This document shows positions 56,985 to 64,000 of a stretch of 64,000 bases of DNA, piece after piece. How positions within the stretch are numbered: position 1 is the first letter of the stretch; every line of letters begins with the position of its first letter. The notes under the pieces were generated by a model that saw only the letters and a list, made by a program, of their open reading frames with translations, ran no database searches and had not been told where the DNA came from. The position numbers were made by a program, and so were the translations under genes. Source of the stretch: Planctomycetota bacterium (GTDB lineage: Bacteria; Planctomycetota; Planctomycetia; JALXBF01); the NCBI GenBank assembly GCA_026991575.1, contig JALXBF010000033.1:1-64000 (forward strand), given 5' to 3'.

Positions 56985-58300
56985 TCAAAAGGTTCGGATA
57001 CGGCGCCCGATTTGTCGGCATGCCTCGGCGACGCTCAGCAGCCGCTCCCTGCAGCAAGGACCGGGCTCGGTGTCATTGCCGAGGCTGATCTTCCACCAGA
57101 TCACCACTGACGGCAGTGCCCGTTCGGCGGCATTGTTGGTCGGCTCGGCGCGCTCGTGGTACAAAGAGACCCACAACGACGGCTCGCGCCGCCGCAGCAT
57201 CAGGAGGCCGCACGTCGCTGGGGCTCTGACACAGTTCGGCTCTTCCCGTGCTGAGGCAGTTCTCTGATCCACCACCGTGCGTGCTTCTGGATCGAGTCCC
57301 ACATGGTGGCGCGCGTGATCTCCCCACGACACATCCGAGCATGCTGCAGAAGGACAAACTCCAGGTCGTTCAGCAAAGGCGCCCCGATCCGGGCATTTTT
57401 GCCTTCCGGCTCCTGCATCGCCTCCGCGTGTCGCTTGACGTGCGCCAGGCACTGCTGACGACGATGGGGAGTCGTCTTGCCGCACGATGAATCCCCCTCC
57501 GTGCGCACAATCGCCCGTGTCAGTGGCCCCAAAGCTGCTTCGCCACCGCCTGCGATCGGCTCCGGCGAATCAGGTAGTACGTCACTCTCTCCGTTGCCGC
57601 CCCCCATAGCCATGCTCGCTTCTTCTCCACTCGCCAACTCGTCTCGTCGGCATGCACCACCGACGCCGACCGCACCCCCTGGCCAATCTCCTCAGCCAGC
57701 TCCACCAACGCTTCTGCTGGTTCCTGCACACTCGCTGACACCCGCCCCAGCGACATCCTCACCAGAAACCAATCCTCCAAGAGTCGCAGGTCGGTCGCAG
57801 CGGGCCCTTGTAGACCGTTTTCAGCGGCACTGCGAACGCCGTCAGACAAGGAGCGAAAGCCCGCCGAGCCTCCGCAGGCAGGTCTCCCACCGTAATGTGC
57901 CCGGACCGAGGACGCACCACGGAGTACACCTGGTACTCGGTCGCCCGCGTCTCCGGCCTGGAGATCTCCGGTACCTGATGCCGCTCCGGATTGGGATTCG
58001 GCTCTGCCCCGTGCAGTCCCTTTCCGCATCACGGACCTGACAGGACGCACCCCCTGGCCTCGGGTACCTCTTCCTATGGAACCAAGTGGCGCTGGTGCCG
58101 TGGATGCCCCGGCTGAGCACGTCGCTTACGGCCCGTCGGCTCCTTCTGGCGACGCTTCTGAGCGACCGGATCCGATGACGGCGGCTGAGATGAGTTGCGA
58201 GAGTTGCGCCGTAACTGGGCTGCCTGCTCTTCAACGCGCCCTGCTAACTGGCGGATCCTCTACACCAGCGCCTTCAGCACGCACCGCACCACGCAGGCAG
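56985..58300 (-). pseudogene. Decayed IS66-family transposase
   Basis: Minus-strand fragments in shifting frames follow an IS66 transposase from N- to C-terminus. They include a QLRRNSRNSSQPPSSDP leader at ~58200, then a DETSWRVEKKRAWLWGAATERV segment carrying a DDE aspartate near 57620, and at the end EPTNNAAERALPSVVIWWKISLGND and RLLSVAEACRQIGR. In-frame stops and frameshifts separate the pieces, so it is inactive. The ends are approximate and no inverted repeats were identified. Confidence 0.85.
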
Positions 58301-59366
58301 TCTCCGACGACATCTCCTTCCATACGCCCTTGGACAAGAGTTCCCTTTTCATGTTGTCGCAGATAGCCGCCGAGTTCTCCCCTTCCGTCAACACCAGTCC
58401 GCGAACGGTTACTGCCGGGGGAATTGCCGAATCAACCGGCCAGCTTGCTTCGATGGACGGGAGGGAGGCTTCATGCCCCCCTCCCGCAAGGTTGATGGGT
58501 AGAGCCGGCGGATCCCAAAAAATTTCTTCGCTGCCGAGCCGCAGGTGGGTTGATCCCGCCCGCGGCTCGGGTGGTTGCATTTCTTTGGACGCGTGGCGTG
58601 CGGTCATTCGCCTCGCCGACGCCGCGGACGAGGTCCACGGCGTCGGGGGGATTCTTCAAGTGGCAAGGTGAGAAAACAAAACTCGTATTGTCCGCGCCGC
58701 CCATCAACAGAGCGGGCGGGGGGCCTAAGCTCCCCTCCCGCGAGCTCACGGTAGCTGGCGAGGTGAACGGTCGTCCGACGCCGGCGAGACCAGCTCCCAA
58801 CGCAGCCGGAACCAACTCGCCAACGCAGGCGAGACCATCGCCCAAACGCAGGCAATGCGAACCCGCGACGAGGCCTTCGCGCCTGGAAGAGCGGTTGAAC
58901 AACGCAACCCGGACGTGAACGGTCACGCACGAAAGGCCGGGGGGCGGTGACCGCGCGGCTGAGCCAGGACGAGGTAGGAGACGGTTTAGCGTCGGCTAGG
59001 CCCTGTCAGCGACGAGCGTTCTGAAGCGTGGCTCAAGCGGGGAGCCAGCACGCCACGGGTACCATACGCCGCGAGGTGCGCTCCAGCTTCTGCATGATCC
59101 TGGCGCGACTCGGGCGCGCTTCGGCGTGGCTTCCGGCGGAAGGGTGCGCCGCCTCTCTGACCGCATTCATCGCACGCGTCCGCGTGAAACGGGAGCGATG
59201 AGCGTTCGGTAATCGCCGCGAGAGGCGGCAGGACAAAGCGCTGCTGAAGCGGTGCGTACTGCGAGACTGGGATCAAGCAAGCCAGGGCAGACGGTGGCGG
59301 CATCGATCCATGGCCACCAGGTCGGTGGAAGGCGGAGTCGGAGGCGATGGAGGGAGACTGGCGTAC
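58301..59366. other. Low-information region between IS66 remnant and IS630 element
   Basis: No gene is recognised. It contains GC-rich, partly self-similar segments near 58480-58760 and the short tandem repeat at 58786. It looks like decayed or non-coding accessory DNA. Confidence 0.4.
58786..58853. repeat. Imperfect tandem repeat, ~23-bp unit, three copies
   Basis: The units at 58786-58807, 58808-58830 and 58831-58853 share the pattern GRRACCA...CCAA(A)CGCAGGC. They lie in the gene-free region and no reading frame is evident. Confidence 0.65.
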
Positions 59367-59368
59367 TA

Positions 59369-60636
59369 GTGCCGTTTCAACTAGAGAAGTTTCCCTCGCG
59401 GGGCGGGGCAGCGGGCAACCGCGCTTGCGGGACACGGAGGTTATGACGTAAAAAGGAGCCTCCACAGTGGGTGTCAAAGGGAGAAAACGTGGAGGCTCCA
59501 AGGATGGACAGAGTTCGTGTTCGTCGCTTGGCCCCGCCTGAGCGAAGGCGACTCCGTTCAATGAAACGTGCCAGAGGGAACGCTGTCAAGGCCAAACGCG
59601 CCGGCGTGATTCTACTCTCGGCAGAAGGTTGGAGCACAAGGGAGATCGCCCAGGGCGTGGGCTACACGGTGCAGTGGGTACGGAAGATCATTCATCGGTT
59701 CAATGAAGGAGGATTGAAGGCCATTGACTGGGACCCCGGTGCGGGGAAACGGGGCAGGAGGCGGAAGTTTTCCCCCAGAGTAATCCAGCGGATCGTCGAC
59801 ACAGCGCTGTCACCTCCGCAACAGCTGATCGGGATGACGCAGTGGTCCCTGGCGAAGCTGCGGCAGTACCTGATCGAACAGGGGATTGTCGAGGAGATCA
59901 GTCTGGAATGGTTGCGTCAGATCCTCAGACGTGCGGGCGTGCGCTTGAGGCGGACGAAAACCTGGAAGGAGTCGAAAGATCCGCACTTTGTGCAAAAGTC
60001 CCGCCGCATCGGTGGGTTGTACGAGAGGCGTCCTGAAGGCGGAAGGAGGATATGTGTCGACGAGTTTGGGCCACTGAATCTGGCGCCGCGGCCTGGCATG
60101 TGCTGGGAGCATGAGGGCAGCCGACGCCCGGGCCGGCTGCCGGCGACGTATCGCCGCGACGGCGGGGTGCGGCACTTGCTGGCCTTTTACGATCTGGAGA
60201 CAGGCCGGCTCGACGGCTGGTTCTACGAGCGAAAGAGAACGGATGAATTCCTCGATTTTCTGAAGCGGGTCCGGTCTCGTTATCCAGTGGAGGAGACCCT
60301 GCATGTGGTGCTGGACAACTACGGTCCCCATCTGAGTTCAAGGGTTCTGGAGTGGGCGGAGGCGAACAGGATGCTCTTTTACTTCACCCCGACCAATGCC
60401 TCGTGGCTGAACCGAATCGAGTGCCACTTTGCGGCGTTGAAGAAGTTCGCCCTTGCCGGATCGTACTATCGGTCCCATGGACAGCTCCAGGGGGCAATCA
60501 GGAGCTACCTGGCATGGCATAACGGCGAACGGCCGATTGCCTGCGGCAAACCCCGCACCGGACAACGCGCGAACCAGACTCGCCCCGATCGCAAGCGACC
60601 ACCAAGAAGGGGAAACTTCTCAACTTGAAACGGCAC
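59369..60636 (+). mobile_element. IS630-family insertion sequence, apparently complete
   Basis: The ends are inverted repeats of about 27 bases: the left end begins GTGCCGTTTCAACTAGAGAA and the right end, reverse-complemented, begins GTGCCGTTTCAAGTTGAGAA. Each end is flanked by TA (59367-59368 and 60637-60638), the dinucleotide duplicated by IS630/Tc1 elements. The only gene inside is the transposase, whose stop lies within the right repeat. The right end is within a few bases of the stop codon of the small membrane protein gene. Confidence 0.9.
59471..60628 (+). CDS. IS630-family transposase
   Basis: 385 residues from GTG 59471; an ATG at 59504 may be the real start. The N-terminal helix-turn-helix region (GWSTREIAQGVGYTVQWVRKIIHRF) is followed by the DDE catalytic triad in RRICVDEFGPLN, VVLDNYGPHLSS and TPTNASWLNRIECHFAALKKF. 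The frame is intact, so the element may be active. The last residues read into the right inverted repeat. Confidence 0.92.
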   Translation: MSKGENVEAPRMDRVRVRRLAPPERRRLRSMKRARGNAVKAKRAGVILLSAEGWSTREIAQGVGYTVQWVRKIIHRFNEGGLKAIDWDPGAGKRGRRRKFSPRVIQRIVDTALSPPQQLIGMTQWSLAKLRQYLIEQGIVEEISLEWLRQILRRAGVRLRRTKTWKESKDPHFVQKSRRIGGLYERRPEGGRRICVDEFGPLNLAPRPGMCWEHEGSRRPGRLPATYRRDGGVRHLLAFYDLETGRLDGWFYERKRTDEFLDFLKRVRSRYPVEETLHVVLDNYGPHLSSRVLEWAEANRMLFYFTPTNASWLNRIECHFAALKKFALAGSYYRSHGQLQGAIRSYLAWHNGERPIACGKPRTGQRANQTRPDRKRPPRRGNFST

Positions 60637-60641
60637 TAGCT

Positions 60642-60839
60642 CTAGAGGCCTGAATGCTGATCGAAGCGACCCCAGAGCAGCCAGTGCACGCCGACGTACG
60701 CTCCGAAGAACAGCGCGACGCCGACGAGCACAAAGGTGCCCGTAAGCACGGACAACAAGCTGAGCACTCCGAAGGCGGTAACCACCGCAAGCAGGACACC
60801 TGTTCCGACCTTCCCAGGCTTCATGGGGGCGAACTCCAT
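60642..60839 (-). CDS. Small two-helix membrane protein
   Basis: 65 residues. Two hydrophobic segments (GVLLAVVTAFGVLSLLSVLTG and FVLVGVALFFGAYVGVHWLLW) separated by a short loop fill most of the chain. No family was recognised. Its stop is only three or four bases outside the IS630 right end, so insertion may have removed downstream sequence. The TPR gene lies 127 bases upstream in the same direction. Confidence 0.7.
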   Translation of the reverse strand: MEFAPMKPGKVGTGVLLAVVTAFGVLSLLSVLTGTFVLVGVALFFGAYVGVHWLLWGRFDQHSGL

Positions 60840-60966
60840 CGATCTGGCGAGTTGACCTGTGCGTTTCTATTATCTCAGTCGCCAGCGTTCCATTTCGCGC
60901 ACGTCTGCTCGGTGCCTGTGCCGATGTACGTACCCCTTGTTGATCTTCGACAACGGCCTCGGCCCG

Positions 60967-62259
60967 TCACGTGCCATTGCGGTCGGCGGGATTGGTGGTC
61001 TGGGTGCGAAGCTTCTCCAGCAGCTCGTCCGCGGGGGCGTAGGCCGGGTCCTGAGCCAGGGCCATTTCGCACCACCCGATTGCCTCGCGCTGCCGTCCCA
61101 GCCCGGCGCAGTGCTCGGCCAGCTCAACACACTTTTCCGGGCTCGGTACGGTCCACTGCGGCGCGCGCTCATCGCCACCCAGCTCGGAAATGAACTGCTG
61201 GATCGCATCGTAGTGCGTCTTCAGCTCACGGAACCGCGCCAGATGCGCTCGACCCTCTTCGGCCCGGCTGCGTCGGATCAGCAAACCACCCAGTGAGAAG
61301 TGGATCCGGTGGTCGTAGGGTGCCAGCCGGAGGGCGCGGCGGTAGAAGCGCTCGGCAAGATCGAGCTTTCCAAGGCCGTCGTACGCTTGAGCCACCGCCT
61401 TCCAGAATTGCACTGGAGCTTCGCTAGGTATCGTGTGCTTGCGGAGCCACTCATCGATGGCCCGGAAGTTCTGCCTGGAGACGTAGACCTCGAACAGCAC
61501 CGCCACGGTGTCGAGGTCGTCTGGCAAGAGCCGCGCGGCCTGCTCGGCCCACCGCACCGCCTCATCCAGGTTCCCCCCCTTCATGTAGTACCAGGCCAGC
61601 GCACGCCGCGAGATGCCGTCCTCGGGATCCGCTTCCACCGCGACCAACAGCTCCTTAACCGCCCGCTCAATGTAGACCGGCTCCCCCTGCAACCTGGCCA
61701 GCGCGATCAGCAGACGCCATGGCTCGGCGTGTTCCGGGTACACGCCCCAAATCAATGGGATCGCCTCGCGCGCCCGCCGTTCCAGGGAGTACATCGAAAC
61801 CAGCTCGTAGATTGCTGCGCGCCTGTATTCCAGCGCCGCCGGCGTGTTCCGCTGCTCACCAAGCGTGATCACCTTCTTGAACAGCGTTTCCGCCTTCCGC
61901 CGCCGCCCGAGAACCTTCTGGATCTGGCCGCGACGGAAGACCGATTCGAGGTAGTCGGGAGCCTGCTCCGGAATCTGTTCCAGCAGCTGGAGTGCTTCTT
62001 CGTAGCGTCCAGTTGCCGCGCGCACACGGCCAGCCAGAAACAGCAGAGCCGGTCGCCGATCGCCCGCTGCCAGGTAGCGATCAATCACCTGACCTGCTTC
62101 CTGCCAGTGCCGGTTCTCCACCCATGCGCGGACTTTGTTCAACGGCGGTAACCGCTGCTCGGAGCTCCGCCACAACGATATCAGTAATGCTCCGATGCCG
62201 ATCACGACACCGAGCATCACCACATTGCCGATAATTCGGGCCGTTTGCGTCTTGGTCAT
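60967..62259 (-). CDS. Membrane-anchored TPR protein
   Basis: 430 residues from ATG 62259. An N-terminal helix (IIGNVVMLGVVIGIGALLISLW) anchors it, and the rest is tetratricopeptide repeats, such as ALLFLAGRVRAATGRYEEALQLLEQ and KAVAQAYDGLGKLDLAERFYRRALRLAP. It should act as a protein-binding scaffold in the periplasm or cytosol; the partner is unknown. It diverges from the aldolase-like gene at 62450. Confidence 0.82.
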   Translation of the reverse strand: MTKTQTARIIGNVVMLGVVIGIGALLISLWRSSEQRLPPLNKVRAWVENRHWQEAGQVIDRYLAAGDRRPALLFLAGRVRAATGRYEEALQLLEQIPEQAPDYLESVFRRGQIQKVLGRRRKAETLFKKVITLGEQRNTPAALEYRRAAIYELVSMYSLERRAREAIPLIWGVYPEHAEPWRLLIALARLQGEPVYIERAVKELLVAVEADPEDGISRRALAWYYMKGGNLDEAVRWAEQAARLLPDDLDTVAVLFEVYVSRQNFRAIDEWLRKHTIPSEAPVQFWKAVAQAYDGLGKLDLAERFYRRALRLAPYDHRIHFSLGGLLIRRSRAEEGRAHLARFRELKTHYDAIQQFISELGGDERAPQWTVPSPEKCVELAEHCAGLGRQREAIGWCEMALAQDPAYAPADELLEKLRTQTTNPADRNGT

Positions 62260-62449
62260 GGGGGATCCGGCCAACCGATCGTTCGGCGGGAAACGCTACG
62301 TCTTTTTTACGCTGACCGTGCCACGTGGGTCGCCGCCCGAACGCCTGCCCAGGAAGCCGCGGGGCAGCCGGCCCGCCGTCGGCAGATGCCTGCTTCGATC
62401 AGCGGCTACAATGCGGCCAGGTGGAGCTGCGCGGCACGAGGCGGGAGCG

Positions 62450-63085
62450 ATGGAGTTCATACGGGAGCGGTGCGAAATCGTCGAGATCTGCCGGAGGCTG
62501 TATGACCGGGGGCTGATCAGCGGGCCGGAAGGTAATGTCAGTGTGCGCCTCGCAGCGGCTATTCTGACCACACCCGCCGGATGCTGCAAGGGCTTCCTGT
62601 CGGCAGCCGATGTCGTCGCGGTCGACGATCAGGGACGCCCGGTCGGCGGTTCGGGACGACCGACCAGCGAGCTGCCCATGCACCTGGCTATCTACCGGGC
62701 CCGGGACGACGTCGGAGCCATCGTCCACGCTCATCCGCCGGCGGTCGTTGCACTGTCGCTTGCGCGCAAATCGATACCCAGGCACGCTCTGGCCGAGTCG
62801 ATCGCCGTGCTTGGCGAGGTGGCAAGGGTTGAGTTCGAGTTGCCGGGCAGCGCGGAGCTGGGTTCCAGAGTCGCCGAGGCGCTCGGGCCGGCCGGCCGGG
62901 CGGCAATCCTGGAGCACCACGGTGCTGTGACCGTCGGTAGGACGCTTCAGGAAGCCTGGCTCCGCATGGAAACTCTAGCCGCAGTGTGCCAGACGATCTG
63001 GATGGCTCACGCCGTGGGCGAGATCCACGAGTTGCCTCAGGCGGCCGTGCAGCGGTTACTGGAGCGGTTGAAGCAGACGAGCTGA
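62450..63085 (+). CDS. Class II aldolase/adducin-like protein
   Basis: 211 residues from ATG 62450 with GGGAG upstream. GNVSVRLAAAILTTPAG is the substrate-phosphate region, GRPTSELPMHLAIYRARDDVGAIVHAHPPAVVALS carries the catalytic Glu and two metal His (HAHPP), and EHHGAVTVG supplies the third His. These enzymes cleave or form sugar phosphates such as fuculose-1-phosphate. All metal ligands are visible; the precise substrate is unknown. Confidence 0.9.
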   Translation: MEFIRERCEIVEICRRLYDRGLISGPEGNVSVRLAAAILTTPAGCCKGFLSAADVVAVDDQGRPVGGSGRPTSELPMHLAIYRARDDVGAIVHAHPPAVVALSLARKSIPRHALAESIAVLGEVARVEFELPGSAELGSRVAEALGPAGRAAILEHHGAVTVGRTLQEAWLRMETLAAVCQTIWMAHAVGEIHELPQAAVQRLLERLKQTS

Positions 63086-63212
63086 GTCCGGCAGGCGTGG
63101 GGCCGCTGGCAAGGGCGGCAGACTCGCTTTTGTGCCGCTGCTAGCTCTCGTTAGTTACGAGGACGCCATGAGCACGGCCCATGGCAGGCCGCCCAGCCGG
63201 ACAGGATTCTCT

Positions 63213-64000
63213 TTAGAGGCTGATTCGTACCGGCAGGAACCGGTGGTCCGATTCGGGCCGCCGGCCCAGTTCGATCACCTCCATGACGGCCATCGTCTCG
63301 CGACGGTCAACCAACGGCTTGCCCGCTTCGAAGAAGTCGAGCATCGCCGCACAGGCTCGAACAAACAGCGTCTTCAGGTCGACCGCAACGTAGCGGGTTC
63401 CCTGCCGCGTCGTCACGGCCGCAGCGTATGGCGTCCGGGCACGGGTGTAGATGTTGATGACGGCTGTGCGGTCGCCGGTGAAGTCGAGCAGAAGCTGCAC
63501 TTCGGGCTCGGTCCCACGGCGCATCAGCCGTACCACCTCCGGCCCCATGCATGAGATCACCAGCTCAATCGGATGCACAGCGTACTCGTCGTATGTCCGG
63601 CCGCCGCCCCACGCCACCATATGCCGCACCCGGTCCCGGCCGACCTGCCGGACGTAGTCCTGGACATTCGTGTACCGCAGCGCCGAGCTCGTCTGAACGG
63701 CGACGCCGTAGCGGTCCGCAAGCCGGAACAGCTCGCGCGCAACGGTCGGGGAAGGGGCGAATGTCTTGTCCACAAACGTGGGCTTGCGGTGCGGGAACAC
63801 CGCGCGGCACAGCCCCAGGTGCGTCTCCGGGGTTGATGGCGCGAGCACGGCGAAGTAGTCAACGTGCGGTGCCAGTTCATCGACCGATCGGTAGTACGGC
63901 ACGTTGTTCTTTTCAGCCCATGCACGCGCTGCGTCTTGCCGCAGTGCCGTGACGCCCACCACCTCGAAGCCACGATCTTTCAGGTCGTTTCGGATGATCC
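63213..64000 (-). CDS. Gfo/Idh/MocA family oxidoreductase, N-terminus cut by window edge
   Basis: The frame is open from the right edge to a stop at 63213. Read from the edge, IRNDLKDRGFEVVGVTALRQD covers the end of the Rossmann fold, VDYFAVLAPSTPETH is the second half of the cofactor domain, and PTFVDKTFAPS replaces the usual EKP, so the catalytic lysine is in DKT context. The C-terminal beta-sheet domain follows. The glycine loop is outside the window. Substrate unknown. Confidence 0.8.
   Translation of the reverse strand, partial: IIRNDLKDRGFEVVGVTALRQDAARAWAEKNNVPYYRSVDELAPHVDYFAVLAPSTPETHLGLCRAVFPHRKPTFVDKTFAPSPTVARELFRLADRYGVAVQTSSALRYTNVQDYVRQVGRDRVRHMVAWGGGRTYDEYAVHPIELVISCMGPEVVRLMRRGTEPEVQLLLDFTGDRTAVINIYTRARTPYAAAVTTRQGTRYVAVDLKTLFVRACAAMLDFFEAGKPLVDRRETMAVMEVIELGRRPESDHRFLPVRISL

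Noticed and set aside
1-64000. CRISPR arrays, tRNA and rRNA genes
   Set aside because: No spaced direct-repeat array and no tRNA-like TPsiC or anticodon arm sequences were seen by reading. A covariance-model search would be needed to exclude them fully.

Overview
The window is GC-rich bacterial chromosome, almost certainly from a member of the Planctomycetota. The evidence is the combination of gene families: a planctomycete-type cytochrome c (PSCyt1-like) protein, a YTV-repeat protein, two DUF1559 pseudopilin-like proteins, several DUF1573-like proteins, Tat-exported Gfo/Idh/MocA oxidoreductases, and many large membrane glycosyltransferases. I saw no rRNA, tRNA or CRISPR array. The genus cannot be settled from this sequence alone.

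Layout. Positions 1-17 kb hold mostly chromosomal genes: a truncated Tat-exported Gfo/Idh/MocA protein, a cytochrome c/LRR protein, an RlmI-type rRNA methyltransferase, an ExeA-like ATPase with a Pro-rich membrane partner, the YTV repeat protein, mutM, a heme-motif sensor kinase with recG, and an overlapping minus-strand operon (yidD, an exported enolase-superfamily protein, a bacterial PH-domain protein and a DUF3754/TMEM143-like protein). Positions 17.9-19.4 kb hold a TIGR04255 / small protein / PIN cassette. A gene-poor stretch of about 1.4 kb follows.

Positions 20.8-25.1 kb (plus strand) carry cassette A: an exported tail-anchored LolA-like protein, a DUF1573-like protein and a GT39/PMT_2-like membrane glycosyltransferase. 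Positions 25.3-43.6 kb are again mostly housekeeping or metabolic: an SDR, a fused 5-oxoprolinase, a membrane/TPR protein, a split transketolase, an orphan membrane protein, another glycosyltransferase, an NtrB/NtrC-like two-component pair, ftsH and greA.

Positions 43.7-60.6 kb look like an accessory island. Cassette B (minus strand, 48.0 to 43.7 kb) repeats the gene order of cassette A. Cassette C (minus strand, 56.5 to 50.9 kb) encodes a DUF1573-like lipoprotein, two tandem DUF1559 pseudopilin-like proteins, a Cys-rich secreted protein, a LolA-like protein and a frameshifted secreted protein. Upstream of both B and C sits the same arrangement: a perfect TTGACA hexamer abutting a 20-24 bp TG/CA dinucleotide tract. 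This suggests length-variable, possibly phase-variable promoters. Decayed ISAs1 and IS66 transposases lie beside these tracts, and an intact-looking IS630 element follows at 59.4-60.6 kb. The window ends with a small membrane protein, a TPR protein, a class II aldolase-like protein and a second truncated Gfo/Idh/MocA protein.

The most interesting proposal is that cassettes A-C are repeated units of one cell-surface or secretion-related system (pseudopilins, anchored periplasmic proteins and membrane glycosyltransferases), two of them behind repeat-containing promoters. The sequence and gene order are observed directly; the function and phase variation are inferred.
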